A stretch of 64,000 bases of DNA from Bacteroidota bacterium (GCA_007694165.1 RECE01000245.1:19592-83591); one strand, 5' to 3'. Shown: positions 1 through 10,698, numbered from the stretch's first letter. Made by a program: numbers and translations. Notes: generated from the letters alone by a model not told the origin.

Positions 1-28
1 TTTCTTATTTTTATGTTTTAAGGGATTT

Positions 29-655
29 ATGACGATCACAGAAAAACTTCAGAAATGCTTCAAAGCCCCACTTCCGGGTTTTACAGCTCAACTGCAGATG
101 GCACCTACCTACAGGATGAATGATTTGCTCAATGCAGACAACCATATCAATGCAGTGAAGAGTAGTGTGCTGATTCTGTTTTATGAAAAGGGAGGAGAAT
201 ACTACCTGCCGTTTATCAAAAGACCTCATTACGATGGTGTTCACAGTGGTCAGATAGCATTTCCAGGGGGACGATGGGAGGCTACTGATAAAAGCATGTA
301 TCATACAGCCTTGCGTGAAGCCAGGGAGGAGATCGGTATTTATTCTGAAAAAGTAAGTTATATGGGCAAACTTACAGATTTATACATTCCCCCCAGCAAC
401 TATATTGTGAGTCCGTTTACCGGCATATACCACTCCACAAAAACATTTGTGGCAGATCCAACCGAAGTAGCCGCAATCATTGAGGTTCCCCTCTCATTTT
501 TTCTTCGCCCGGAAGCGCGCACAGAAGCGCAGTTGAAACTTTCAAGCGGACAAGAGATCACCACACCCTGCTTTAATTATAACAACCATATTATTTGGGG
601 AGCCACAGCAATGATATTGAATGAACTCATTGTACTGTGGAAAACTACGGTATAA
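29..655 (+). CDS. Nudix hydrolase (CoA pyrophosphatase-like)
   Basis: Nudix box GGRWEATDKSMYHTALREAREEIGI following GQIAFPGG; full ORF. Confidence 0.9.
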   Translation: MTITEKLQKCFKAPLPGFTAQLQMAPTYRMNDLLNADNHINAVKSSVLILFYEKGGEYYLPFIKRPHYDGVHSGQIAFPGGRWEATDKSMYHTALREAREEIGIYSEKVSYMGKLTDLYIPPSNYIVSPFTGIYHSTKTFVADPTEVAAIIEVPLSFFLRPEARTEAQLKLSSGQEITTPCFNYNNHIIWGATAMILNELIVLWKTTV

Positions 656-781
656 TACAGGTAATTTATCGGGTAAGCCCATTAACTTCAAAGGGCTAAT
701 TTTGAAGAAGTGTTTAATTAAGAGTTTAATAGTAGTTTGTTATCAATAAACCTGCTAAAAATACTTATAACTTTTATCTGA

Positions 782-821
782 AAAACAGTTCTCAAACCTA
801 TAAAACAGTTCTCAAACCCAT
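782..821. repeat. Two tandem copies of a 20-bp unit (aaaacagttctcaaacc[t/c]at) in the 5' leader of the YfiR-like gene
   Basis: 782-801 aaaacagttctcaaacctat and 802-821 aaaacagttctcaaacccat, 19/20 identical. Confidence 0.9.
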
Positions 822-835
822 AAAAAAGAATAGTT

Positions 836-1360
836 ATGAAAAAGTTAAATTACCTTCTATTGTCTATTGTATTGATGGTGCTTTGTATCGGCAACACCCA
901 GGCACAGTCAGATTTCCGAATGCAATCTGTATTTATATACAACTTTACCCGTCTTATCGCATGGCCTGCAGATTACCAGAGTGGTGATTTTATTATCGCT
1001 GTGTACGGCAACTCGGGCATGAGTCAGGAGATTGAAGAAATGGCAAGGACTAAAAGAGCCGGGAACCAAAGTATTGTAGCTGCAAACTTTAGTTCGGTGG
1101 AGGATATTTCCAAATGCCATATTCTGTATATTCCCTCTAATCAAAGCAGGAGGATTTCGGAGATTGTAGCTGCATTAAAGGCGAAAAACATCAATGCTTT
1201 GGTGATTACGGATTCACGCAATGCGATTAACAATGGCTCGGTAATTAATTTTACCATTGTTGATAACCGTCACCGATTCGAATTAAGCCAGGATAATGCA
1301 CGTGCCATGGGACTCAACCCTGGTGGGGAAATAGCACGACTGGCGATTCTAACTGATTAA
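836..1360 (+). CDS. YfiR family (DUF4154-like) exported protein
   Basis: Signal peptide; FRMQSVFIYNFTRLIAWPADYQSGDFIIAVYGNS and LVITDS pattern typical of YfiR/DUF4154. Confidence 0.8.
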   Translation: MKKLNYLLLSIVLMVLCIGNTQAQSDFRMQSVFIYNFTRLIAWPADYQSGDFIIAVYGNSGMSQEIEEMARTKRAGNQSIVAANFSSVEDISKCHILYIPSNQSRRISEIVAALKAKNINALVITDSRNAINNGSVINFTIVDNRHRFELSQDNARAMGLNPGGEIARLAILTD

Positions 1361-1487
1361 AATGGTGAAGTCTTTTGTTCTTCAGGTTGTTGGAGTTGCT
1401 ATTTTTTTTTCATCAGTGTGATACAATTTTCGTAATTTTAGCCCGAAAAACAATTCATATAGTATTATATAATTAAAATGTCTTTAA

Positions 1488-3422
1488 ATGAGGCTAACCA
1501 TTGGAAGAAAACTTAGCATTGGTTTTACACTCCTGATTCTGTTTTTTCTAATCAGTATTACCACGATTTATATTACGCTCACCAGGGTTCAAAATGTAAA
1601 CGAACGCAACAGTGAGGTCTATGTGCCATCAATGAACCTCTTGATGGAGCTGAAGAGCCAGATAGTAGAATCGGAAAAACTTATCGGAACCTGGATTTTC
1701 ATCCAGAGTATTGATGATACCCCTGATAAGAACCGTCTCAGAGAGCTTATTAATAATGATTATCCGACTCTGCGCGATGAACTGCTTGGAATATCTCAGC
1801 AATGGAATGCAGAGCAGGCAGAAGAGTTGCAGGAGGTTTTGCGCCAGATTGGCGAATTATTTATTACCTACGGCTTTGTAATGGATGAGCTTTCGGATTT
1901 CATGAGTTACGATGATGTAATGGTCATTTTTGAAATCAGACCCATGATGGAAGAAGGCGGCACCATTGTAAGAAATACCAGGCAATTGATTCAAGGTCTT
2001 GATAATCTCCTTGATGTGCAGCGCGCTGTCGTTGCCGCAGGACAGTCGGATATGGAGGTAACCCTGGAACGATTCAGAAGCCTGAGTTTCCTGTTGGGTA
2101 TAATTATCGTAGTGGGAGGTATTATTATCGCTTCTGTTTTTGTAAGGATGATTACCAAACCGGTTCTTTATCTTCGCAATATTCTTAATGAAATGGGTGA
2201 AGGTAAACTTCCCCAGCACAGCCTGAAGGGGAGGGAAGATGAAATTGGCGATATGAGCAAGGCCCTTAATTTTTTAATTGAAGGGCTGAAAGAGAAAGTA
2301 ACTTTTGCTTCAGAGATTGGCAATGGCAACTTCGAACATGAGTTTAAGCCATTGAGCGATGAAGATACCCTGGGGATCTCACTTGTTGAAATGCGCGGAA
2401 GCCTTCAACAGGCAAAAACAGAGGAAGACAAAAGAAAAATTGAAGATACCAAACGAAACTGGTCTACCCAGGGAGTTGCAAGGTTTGCTGAATTGCTCAG
2501 ACAAAACAATGATAATCTTCACGAGCTTTCTTTCAATATTATCAGAAACCTTGTGGGCTATCTTGAAGCCAACCAGGGAGGGGTGTTTATCCTGAGTGAA
2601 GATACAGAAGAACCCAGTGTTGAGCTCTTTGCCTGCTATGCTTATGAGCGACGCAAGTTCTTGAAGAAAATTATTACCAAAGGTGAAGGGCTTGTAGGAA
2701 CCTGCTTGCAGGAGGGTGATACCATTTATCTTACGGATGTTCCTGATAGTTACATCAATATTACCTCCGGCCTGGGCGACTCCAATCCCAGATGTATTCT
2801 TATCGTACCTCTTAAATTAAACGATGAAATATTTGGAGTTATTGAAATTGCTTCTTTCAAGGTGCTGGAACCTCACCAGATTGAGTTTGTTGAGAAAGTA
2901 GCAGAATCCATTGCTTCGACTATCTCCAGTGTTAAGATCAATATTCGTACAACCGAACTGCTGCACCAGTCGCAGGAGCAAAGTGAAGAAATGAGAGCAC
3001 AGGAAGAGGAAATGCGTCAGAACATGGAAGAAATGCATGCTACACAGGAGGAAATGGAAAGAAAAGAAATTGAAAGTGAAGGCTTTTTTGCTGCCATGAA
3101 CAATTCAATTGCTTTTATGGAACTATCGGTTGACTGTAAAGTAAAGAAGATAAACCCGATATTCGCAGGCATTGTAAATTATTCAGAAAACGAGGTGGAT
3201 TCACTCAGTTTCTTTAAAATGTTTGATAAAGCCTTTATGGAAAGCCAGGGAATGCTTAACGTGACAGATACCCTGAGCAATGGCACCAGCCTGGATGGAG
3301 ATTTCATGCTTCTCAGAAGAGATGGAAAGACTGTTCATGTGAAAGGAGCTTTCAAACATGTTCTTAATAAGTATGGAGCACCGCTGAAAATCTTATTTGT
3401 GGTTCAGAAGATAAAAGAATAA
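1488..3422 (+). CDS. Membrane sensor protein: periplasmic region, HAMP, GAF, coiled coil, PAS; no output domain recognised
   Basis: Two TM segments, HAMP-like region after FVRMITKPVLYLRNILNEMGEG, GAF-like NQGGVFILS...IVPLKLNDEIFGVIEIASF, coiled coil EEMRAQEEEMRQNMEEMHATQEEM, C-terminal PAS. Confidence 0.75.
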   Translation: MRLTIGRKLSIGFTLLILFFLISITTIYITLTRVQNVNERNSEVYVPSMNLLMELKSQIVESEKLIGTWIFIQSIDDTPDKNRLRELINNDYPTLRDELLGISQQWNAEQAEELQEVLRQIGELFITYGFVMDELSDFMSYDDVMVIFEIRPMMEEGGTIVRNTRQLIQGLDNLLDVQRAVVAAGQSDMEVTLERFRSLSFLLGIIIVVGGIIIASVFVRMITKPVLYLRNILNEMGEGKLPQHSLKGREDEIGDMSKALNFLIEGLKEKVTFASEIGNGNFEHEFKPLSDEDTLGISLVEMRGSLQQAKTEEDKRKIEDTKRNWSTQGVARFAELLRQNNDNLHELSFNIIRNLVGYLEANQGGVFILSEDTEEPSVELFACYAYERRKFLKKIITKGEGLVGTCLQEGDTIYLTDVPDSYINITSGLGDSNPRCILIVPLKLNDEIFGVIEIASFKVLEPHQIEFVEKVAESIASTISSVKINIRTTELLHQSQEQSEEMRAQEEEMRQNMEEMHATQEEMERKEIESEGFFAAMNNSIAFMELSVDCKVKKINPIFAGIVNYSENEVDSLSFFKMFDKAFMESQGMLNVTDTLSNGTSLDGDFMLLRRDGKTVHVKGAFKHVLNKYGAPLKILFVVQKIKE

Positions 3423-3457
3423 ACTAAAAAACCGGAAGATTCCGGTTTTTTAGTTTA
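3420..3457. terminator. Bidirectional-type intrinsic terminator hairpin
   Basis: taaactaaaaaaccgga-agat-tccggttttttagttta, perfect inverted repeat with T tract. Confidence 0.85.
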
Positions 3458-3651
3458 TGGGCTGTCTGTTAAATAGGTTGTTTGCTCTGAAAATAATACA
3501 TGTAAGGCAAATAATACAGGGTGTTGTTTTATCGAATCGAAAAGTAAGTTATTATAACCCTTATTGTTTGAGAGTAGCAGTAAAAGGCAATATACCCGGT
3601 TCAGGGCAAACTGCCTGAATACAAATCAAAACTATTGTAAACAAATCCATT

Positions 3652-6000
3652 GTGATGATTTCTTTCAGAAACTTGCGGATACGTCAAAAGATGTTGTTGC
3701 TGATAATGTCAATAACATCAATTATCTACCTTCTCTCATTTGGGTACATCACGCTTAGAATGAGTGAAAAAGCTCACAGGGACGCAGGAGAAATGGCAAA
3801 TATGCAAGCCCGTGAATACGCAAATCATATGACCCATGAGCTCAACAAAGATTTCAACCTTTCGCGGGGAATAGGATGGGCACTGCAAAACTTTCCTGAT
3901 TATCCCCTTGAAATGACTGAGGATATTGTTTCACCTGTTTTGTATGAGTTCCTGGATCGCAACCCCGGATTTTATTCTACCTGGGTTAGCCTGGAGTTAA
4001 ACACATTGTTGCCTGATTACTATCTTCCCTACGGGCGGGTAAGGTATACCTGGCTAAGGCAAAACGGGCAGCTGATTTTTCAAAGGGATACATTAAACCT
4101 GGAGGGAGACGATGAAGGTAGTCTGTACGCTCAAATTAAAAGCCAAAAGGCAGAAGCCATTACCAATCCCTATTGGTACAGCTATTCCGGCAATGTAGAA
4201 GACCAGATCCTGGAAGTGAGCCCATGCATCCCTATTATTATCAACGGTCATTTTGCCGGTCTTGCAGGAACTGATATCATTCTCGATCGGTTCCAGGAGC
4301 TTGTTCTCTCCATCAAACCTTTTGATGTGGGCTATACGTATTTGCTTTCCAATGATGGCACCTACGTGGGACACCCCAACCCGCATTTTCTCGGAGAAAA
4401 GATTTCTGAAATAAGAGAAACCTATTTTCACAATTTTGGTCTGGATAAATCCATCAGGCAGGGTGAGTTTATTTCTCATTTTGCCTTTAGTGAAAATCTG
4501 GATGAAGAAGCGTTGATTACTTATGCTCCTATACATATCGGTGATACCAGCACACCATGGTCTTTTGCTGTAGTTATACCGCGAAGTTTTATTACTGCCG
4601 AAGCCAACCACATATTTTACCGTTCCCTGATAGTTGCGGTGCTGGGGTTACTCGTACTCACATGGGCTACTTTTATAATTGCCAACAATGTCACCAGACC
4701 CTTGATGAAAACTACAGCCGTAATCAGTACAATTGCAACCGGTGACATTAATAACATTAAAGAGCTAAGGGTAGAAGGCAAGGACGAAAACGCTCAAATG
4801 GCTCTCAGTTTGAATAAATTACTATCCGGATTAAAAGCAACGGCAGGGTTTGCAGAGAAGATTGGCCGGGGCGAATTAAGTGCGTTGTTCCATAAACTTG
4901 GAGAAAATGATGTTTTGGGTACAGCACTTCTCAATATGCGCGACAGCCTTGAAAAAGCAAAAGAAGAAGAGGAAAAGCGCAAGGCAGAAGATACCATCAG
5001 AAATTGGGCTACCAACGGAATGGCCCGATTTGCAGATATCCTCAGGTTTAACAACGATAATCTGGAAGAACTCAGTTTTAACGTCTTGAAAAATCTTGTC
5101 AAATATCTGGACGCAAACCAGGGAGGTTTGTTCGTATTCAATGATGAGGACAAAAATGAACCTTTTCTTGAAATGACGGCATGTTATGCCTATGACAGGA
5201 AAAAGTATATTACCAGGAAAATTGCTATCGGTGAGGGGTTAACAGGTGCCTGTTTTCTGGAGAAAAAGCCTATTCTCATGACCGACATTCCGCAGGATTA
5301 TGTAAAGATAACTTCGGGCCTGGGTGATGAAAACCCAAACAGCCTCTTAATCATTCCCTTATTGCTCAATGAAAAGGTTTATGGGGTAATCGAGCTTGCT
5401 TCCTTTAAAAAATTTGAGCCCTATCATGTAGAGTTCATCGAAAAAGTAGCAGAGAATATTGCGAGCACATTATCAGCGGTAAAAATCAATATCCGGACTG
5501 CCTACCTGTTGGAACAATCGCAACAGCAGGCTGAAGAAATGCGTGCACAGGAAGAAGAAATGAGGCAAAATATGGAAGAAATGCATGCTACCCAGGAAGA
5601 GATGTCGCGCAAAGACAAGGAACTTCATTCTCTTGTTGAAACCTCCGAATCCTTATTTTGTGTAATGGAGTATAACAAAGAGGGAGTGATTCTTAAAGTA
5701 AATCATAATTTTGAGAAAATCTGCGGATACACTGATTCGGAGCTGTCAGGCAAGCATCATAGTATCTTGTTTGATAAAGCTAACTGGGAGCAGTCGGCAA
5801 ATTATCGGAAATTCTGGGAACTACTCAGAAGAGGGCAGGCTGTTAAAGGGATGCTCAAAAGAAAGCACAAAGAAGGAACCGATTTTTTTATCAAAGGAGT
5901 TACCAAAGCACATCTGGATGAAAACGGCCAGATTGAAAAGGTGGTTGAGATTACCATTGATATAACGAAAGAAGTTTCAGCTTCGGAAAAAAGCGCATAA
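3652..6000 (+). CDS. Membrane sensor protein: Cache-like periplasmic domain, HAMP, GAF, coiled coil, PAS; no output domain recognised
   Basis: Paralogue of 1488-3422 over HAMP/GAF/coiled coil; long periplasmic region with dCache-like GHFAGLAGTDIILDRFQELV...GYTYLLSNDGTYVGHPNP. Confidence 0.75.
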   Translation: MMISFRNLRIRQKMLLLIMSITSIIYLLSFGYITLRMSEKAHRDAGEMANMQAREYANHMTHELNKDFNLSRGIGWALQNFPDYPLEMTEDIVSPVLYEFLDRNPGFYSTWVSLELNTLLPDYYLPYGRVRYTWLRQNGQLIFQRDTLNLEGDDEGSLYAQIKSQKAEAITNPYWYSYSGNVEDQILEVSPCIPIIINGHFAGLAGTDIILDRFQELVLSIKPFDVGYTYLLSNDGTYVGHPNPHFLGEKISEIRETYFHNFGLDKSIRQGEFISHFAFSENLDEEALITYAPIHIGDTSTPWSFAVVIPRSFITAEANHIFYRSLIVAVLGLLVLTWATFIIANNVTRPLMKTTAVISTIATGDINNIKELRVEGKDENAQMALSLNKLLSGLKATAGFAEKIGRGELSALFHKLGENDVLGTALLNMRDSLEKAKEEEEKRKAEDTIRNWATNGMARFADILRFNNDNLEELSFNVLKNLVKYLDANQGGLFVFNDEDKNEPFLEMTACYAYDRKKYITRKIAIGEGLTGACFLEKKPILMTDIPQDYVKITSGLGDENPNSLLIIPLLLNEKVYGVIELASFKKFEPYHVEFIEKVAENIASTLSAVKINIRTAYLLEQSQQQAEEMRAQEEEMRQNMEEMHATQEEMSRKDKELHSLVETSESLFCVMEYNKEGVILKVNHNFEKICGYTDSELSGKHHSILFDKANWEQSANYRKFWELLRRGQAVKGMLKRKHKEGTDFFIKGVTKAHLDENGQIEKVVEITIDITKEVSASEKSA

Positions 6001-6237
6001 TTGAGAATAAATGTTGATATTTGAGTTTAGAAATTAAACGCGGTTTGCCAATACAATCTGACAAGCAAAAATGTAAGGCTCTGATAAAACAGTGCATTTG
6101 CTTGATGCACATATGATTTGCTGAAAAAAATCAACCGGGCATTACAGACTTGTAATTGCCTTGAAATAAAGGATTTAAATACATTATGCTTCGTGCAATT
6201 TCCATCATTTTAATGAATTAACTAAATTATATTCAAA

Positions 6238-6690
6238 ATGAAAGTAATAAAAATATTGCTGGTTACATGGGCTGTGTCTCTTTTGTTTACTGCCTGTAAG
6301 CAAGAAGAAACCCCTGAAAAGGTTATGATGAAATTTGCCAACCACTTTGCTGCCGGCGAGTATACTGAAGCTGCAAAGTATGGAACACCCTCTACCGTTC
6401 AGTTGCTGGAAATGATGGAGGCCCTTGCTTCTGTTGGCTTTTATTTGCCTGAAGATGATCAAATAGAAAAGTACTCTCTGGATGATTTTGATTGCACTGT
6501 CAGCGGCACTACAGCCCTTTGCAGCTATCTGGAATATGGCGAAATTGCTGAAGTGAGCCTGGTGAAGACTGAGGGTCAATGGCTGGTAGATATACCTCTG
6601 GATGACCTTTATGATGAAGATGACTGGTTTGAGGATGAGGATGAGGACGATGACTGGTTTTCTGAGGGCCTGCTAAATCCAGCCAATTGA
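6238..6690 (+). CDS. Small lipoprotein (DUF4878-like) with very acidic C-terminal tail
   Basis: Lipobox-like LLFTACKQE; EKVMMKFANHFAAGEYTEAAKYGT; tail DDLYDEDDWFEDEDEDDDWFSEG. Confidence 0.65.
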   Translation: MKVIKILLVTWAVSLLFTACKQEETPEKVMMKFANHFAAGEYTEAAKYGTPSTVQLLEMMEALASVGFYLPEDDQIEKYSLDDFDCTVSGTTALCSYLEYGEIAEVSLVKTEGQWLVDIPLDDLYDEDDWFEDEDEDDDWFSEGLLNPAN

Positions 6691-6698
6691 TCAAATAG

Positions 6699-7997
6699 CT
6701 ATCCGTTGAGGGCTTTCTTAAAAGTCGAAAGGCATCTTTCTCTGGCAAATTTATGATCTACCATAGGTTGGATGTATTTGTCAGTATTGTATTCCGGAAG
6801 CCAATTGTTGATATATTCTGCTTTTGGGTCAAACTTCTTTTGTTGCTCCGAAGGATTAAAAATCCTGAAATAAGGAGCTGCATCACATCCGCTTCCGGCA
6901 CTCCATTGCCAGCCACCGTTATTGCTTGAAAGTTCATAGTCAAGGAGTTTTTCTGCAAACCATGCTTCACCCCATCGCCAGTCGATCAACAGGTGTTTGG
7001 TAAGAAAGCTTGCCGTTATCATCCTTACACGATTGTGCATATAGCCAGTTGCTGACAGCTCTCTCATTCCGGCATCAACAATGGGAAACCCTGTTTTGCC
7101 TTCTTTCCATTTTTCGAATTCATCCTTATCATTGCGCCAGGGTATTTTGTCGTACTTTGGTTTGAAAGAGTCATTTACTACCTTAGGGTAATGCCATAAT
7201 ATCATGGCATAAAACTCTCTCCAGAAAAGTTCATTGAGAAAAGTATCATTCATTTCCCGGGCTTTCCTGGCAAGGGATCTCAAACTTACTGTGCCAAATC
7301 TCAAATGCACTCCCAACTTGGAGGTTCCTTTTCTGGCCGGATAATCGCGGGTTTTATGATACTGTTCCATCAAGGTATCTCCAACGTTTTTACCCGGGAA
7401 ATCAATGCCGGGAGATGCAAATCCAAGATCTTTTTGCCGGGGAAGTTTTGTGTTTTCCAGTTTAGCAAAAGCGTTTAGATGCTCTTCCGATTGGTAATGT
7501 GTTAAATGTTCGGAGGTTAATTTTTCGCTGCATTTTTTTCCATAAGGTGTAAATACATTATACGGGGTATCATCACTTTTGAGCACCTCGTTTTTATCGA
7601 AGAGCAAATGGTCAAGGTAGCTTTTAAACTCAACTCCTTTCTCTTTGAGTATTCGGGCTATCTCATTGTCACGCTTTATTCCGTATGGCTCATGATCCTT
7701 GTTGGTATAGACGGATTGAATAGCATAATCCTTCAACAGCTTTTGAAAAATTTCAGTTGGTTTTCCTTTCAGCACCATCAGATGTTTCCCTTTTTTCTTC
7801 AGGTCTTCGTCCATTTTCCTGATACTTTGATAGATAAAGTCAACCCGTGCATCATTTTCAGGCAAACTTTCGGTGATATCTGTATCGAAAATAAACAGAG
7901 GAATGATGTTCTTTTCCTCTGTCAGGGCATAATAGAGCCCTTTGTTATCCTCGAGGCGTAAATCGCGTCGAAACCAAAATATTGAATATTGTTTCAT
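6699..7997 (-). CDS. Deoxyribodipyrimidine photolyase/cryptochrome family
   Basis: MKQYSIFWFRRDLRLEDNKGLYYAL N-terminus; GWQWSAGSGCDAAPYFRIFNP FAD-binding motif; start trimmed from 8054 to ATG at 7997. Confidence 0.93.
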   Translation of the reverse strand: MKQYSIFWFRRDLRLEDNKGLYYALTEEKNIIPLFIFDTDITESLPENDARVDFIYQSIRKMDEDLKKKGKHLMVLKGKPTEIFQKLLKDYAIQSVYTNKDHEPYGIKRDNEIARILKEKGVEFKSYLDHLLFDKNEVLKSDDTPYNVFTPYGKKCSEKLTSEHLTHYQSEEHLNAFAKLENTKLPRQKDLGFASPGIDFPGKNVGDTLMEQYHKTRDYPARKGTSKLGVHLRFGTVSLRSLARKAREMNDTFLNELFWREFYAMILWHYPKVVNDSFKPKYDKIPWRNDKDEFEKWKEGKTGFPIVDAGMRELSATGYMHNRVRMITASFLTKHLLIDWRWGEAWFAEKLLDYELSSNNGGWQWSAGSGCDAAPYFRIFNPSEQQKKFDPKAEYINNWLPEYNTDKYIQPMVDHKFARERCLSTFKKALNG

Positions 7998-8295
7998 GAA
8001 ACCTTTTTTCCATAAACAACATACCTGATGGAATAGTTCGCCGCGGTGAGCCAATATATACTATGCAATCCTGTTTTTTCAGAGTTAGCCATTTCTGAGT
8101 GAGGCTATGGTGTTCGTTTTATGATAGATTTTGGTTAACTGTATGTTATTTTTGAAGTGTTAAACTGCCGATGCATTTATTGTATTTGTAGTTTTTTTAT
8201 GATTGGCATAAAACTTGAAGAATAATTAATCTGATTTACCGTTATGTGTGAAATTAATTTGCATCTTTGCACAAAATTTACCAACCCATTCATGT

Positions 8296-10698
8296 ATGCT
8301 ACAAAATAAGGATTTAAAGCTACCAGCGCTGTTAGTCTTGTTGCTATTAATCAGCCTTACCTGTTTGCAGGGACAAACCACCCGATACACCATCAGCGGA
8401 TATGTTTATGAAAAAGGAAGTCGCGAAACCCTTGTGGGTGCCAATATCTTTGAGCCTAACCTGCGAGTGGGTTCCACCTCCAATACTTACGGGTTTTACT
8501 CAATCACGGTTTCAGCAGATAGCGTGGAATTGATTTTTTCCTATGTAGGTTATGTGCCGGTTATCAAAGAACTGGTCTTAACCCAAAACCTGCGGCTTGA
8601 TATTGAACTTGACCCCAGCATAGATTTGCAGGAGGTGGTAGTTACCGATGAAAGAATGACCCGTATATCTCAAACTGCCCAGATGTCGCGACTGGATGTT
8701 CCTATCCAGCAAGCACGAAACATTCCTTCCCTTTTGGGAGAAAAAGATATGTTTAAGGTGCTTCAGTTGATGCCGGGGGTCCAGTCTGGTACGGAAGGTA
8801 CCAGCGGTTTTTACGTGAGGGGAGGGGGCCCCGATCAAAATCTTATCATCCTTGACGATGCCATAGTCTATAACGCCAGCCACTTATTTGGTTTCTTTTC
8901 TGTATTTAATGGTGACGCAGTTAAGAGTATGCAGCTTTATAAAGGAGGGTTCCCTGCAAGGTATGGTGGAAGACTTTCGTCAGTTTTGGATATCCAGATG
9001 AAGGATGGCAACAAGCAAAAGTTTGCCGGTGAAGGTGGGATAGGAATTATCAGCAGCCGTCTTACCCTGGAAGGGCCCATCATCAAAGACAAGGCTTCTT
9101 TCCTGGTTTCTGGCAGACGAACCTATCTTGATGCACTTACCCGGCCTTTTATGTCCGATGAAGGGTATGGAGGGTATTTTTTCTATGACCTCAACGTAAA
9201 GCTCAACTATGATATTGATCGCAATAATCGAATCTTTGTAAGTAGCTACATGGGAAGAGATAAGTTTTTCTTTAGAGATGACTACAGAAGCTCTGATTAT
9301 GAATATAGTTCTGAAGGAGGGATGTACTGGCAGAATATAACCACTACCGTGAGGTGGAATCATATTTTCAATGACCGCTTGTTTGCTAATGCTTCTTTCG
9401 TGTTTTCAGATTATTTACTGGAAATCTATGCCAAAGATAGAGACAGAAATCTGAATTCAAATGAAATACGTGCTTTTGACCTTCGCTACAATTCAGGAAT
9501 ACAGGATGTAGGTTTTAAGTATGATGTAAGCTGGCATCCCTTGCAAAATCATCATGTCAGGGCGGGAGTGCAGTCCATTCGGCATAAATTCACACCCACC
9601 GCAGTTGTGTTTCGCGATGATGACATAGGAAAGTTTGAAACCACTCAGGAAATCCATTATAGTCAAGAGTCGGGCATATACGTGGAAGATGAGATCAGTT
9701 TTGGAGATTTCCTGAAAATCAACCCAGGCCTCCGTTTTAGTCATTTCTATGCTGATAATAAGTCTTATCAGTACCTTGAGCCACGGTTCAATTCCAACCT
9801 GATACTTTACCCGCAACTCAGCTGGAAAGCATCCTTTGCCTCCATGAACCAGTATGTTCACCTTTTAAGCACTACCGGCATAGGTTTACCCACCGATTTA
9901 TGGGTTCCATCCACAAACCGGATTGCTCCCCAAAGAACCTGGCAGGTGGCTACCGGTTTTGCCTACGATTGGCTGGCAAGGAACCTGGAACTTTCTGTTG
10001 AGGGGTATTACAAAAAAGCTGACGATATTGTAGGTTACAAAGAAGGTGCATCGTTTCTTGTAATAGGTGATCCCGAAGGAGCGGGCGAATTTTCATGGCA
10101 GGATAACATCACCAGCGGTCAGGCCTGGGCATATGGTTTGGAATTTTTAGTTCAGAGAAAAGTGGGCAAATTTTCCGGTTGGGCAGGTTATACCCTTTCC
10201 TGGATTCAGCATCAGTTTGATGATCTGAATTTTGGTGAGAAGTTCTGGGCACGTTACGACCGCAGACACGATCTCTCGCTGGTAGGAATCTATGAATTTT
10301 CGCCCCGTACAACTTTTAGTGCAACCTGGGTGTATGCTACAGGAAACGCTTATGATTTGGGAACCGGTCGCTTCCCGGTTATTACCCATCCCGTATCTGG
10401 AAACGATAACCAAAACTACTATGGTGATCGCTGGTGGAACTCTGCCAACGTGTATGACAAGAAGAACAGTTTCAGGGCCGCTTCTTACCAGCGACTCGAT
10501 GTGGGAGTACAGTTTCACAAAGATATTACCCGCTTTGGAGTTCCCGTAGAGCGAACCATTGAAATTGGCGCGTATAATGCTTACAGCCGAAAGAATCCCT
10601 TCTTTTACTATTGGGACGAAAGGGCTCATGGCTCGCGGTTGATGCAGGTGAGTATTTTTCCTATTGTGCCATCCATTAGTGTTAACTTTAAGTTCTAG
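8296..10698 (+). CDS. TonB-dependent receptor with N-terminal carboxypeptidase-like regulatory domain
   Basis: YTISGYVYEKGSRETLVGANIFEPNLRVGSTSNTYGFYSI; plug SGFYVRGGGPDQNLIILDDAIVYN; start trimmed to 8296. Confidence 0.93.
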   Translation: MLQNKDLKLPALLVLLLLISLTCLQGQTTRYTISGYVYEKGSRETLVGANIFEPNLRVGSTSNTYGFYSITVSADSVELIFSYVGYVPVIKELVLTQNLRLDIELDPSIDLQEVVVTDERMTRISQTAQMSRLDVPIQQARNIPSLLGEKDMFKVLQLMPGVQSGTEGTSGFYVRGGGPDQNLIILDDAIVYNASHLFGFFSVFNGDAVKSMQLYKGGFPARYGGRLSSVLDIQMKDGNKQKFAGEGGIGIISSRLTLEGPIIKDKASFLVSGRRTYLDALTRPFMSDEGYGGYFFYDLNVKLNYDIDRNNRIFVSSYMGRDKFFFRDDYRSSDYEYSSEGGMYWQNITTTVRWNHIFNDRLFANASFVFSDYLLEIYAKDRDRNLNSNEIRAFDLRYNSGIQDVGFKYDVSWHPLQNHHVRAGVQSIRHKFTPTAVVFRDDDIGKFETTQEIHYSQESGIYVEDEISFGDFLKINPGLRFSHFYADNKSYQYLEPRFNSNLILYPQLSWKASFASMNQYVHLLSTTGIGLPTDLWVPSTNRIAPQRTWQVATGFAYDWLARNLELSVEGYYKKADDIVGYKEGASFLVIGDPEGAGEFSWQDNITSGQAWAYGLEFLVQRKVGKFSGWAGYTLSWIQHQFDDLNFGEKFWARYDRRHDLSLVGIYEFSPRTTFSATWVYATGNAYDLGTGRFPVITHPVSGNDNQNYYGDRWWNSANVYDKKNSFRAASYQRLDVGVQFHKDITRFGVPVERTIEIGAYNAYSRKNPFFYYWDERAHGSRLMQVSIFPIVPSISVNFKF

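Noticed and set aside
4093-4611. Minus-strand 172-aa ORF
   Set aside because: Lies entirely inside the convincing sensor gene 3652-6000 and has no recognisable domain; antisense shadow.
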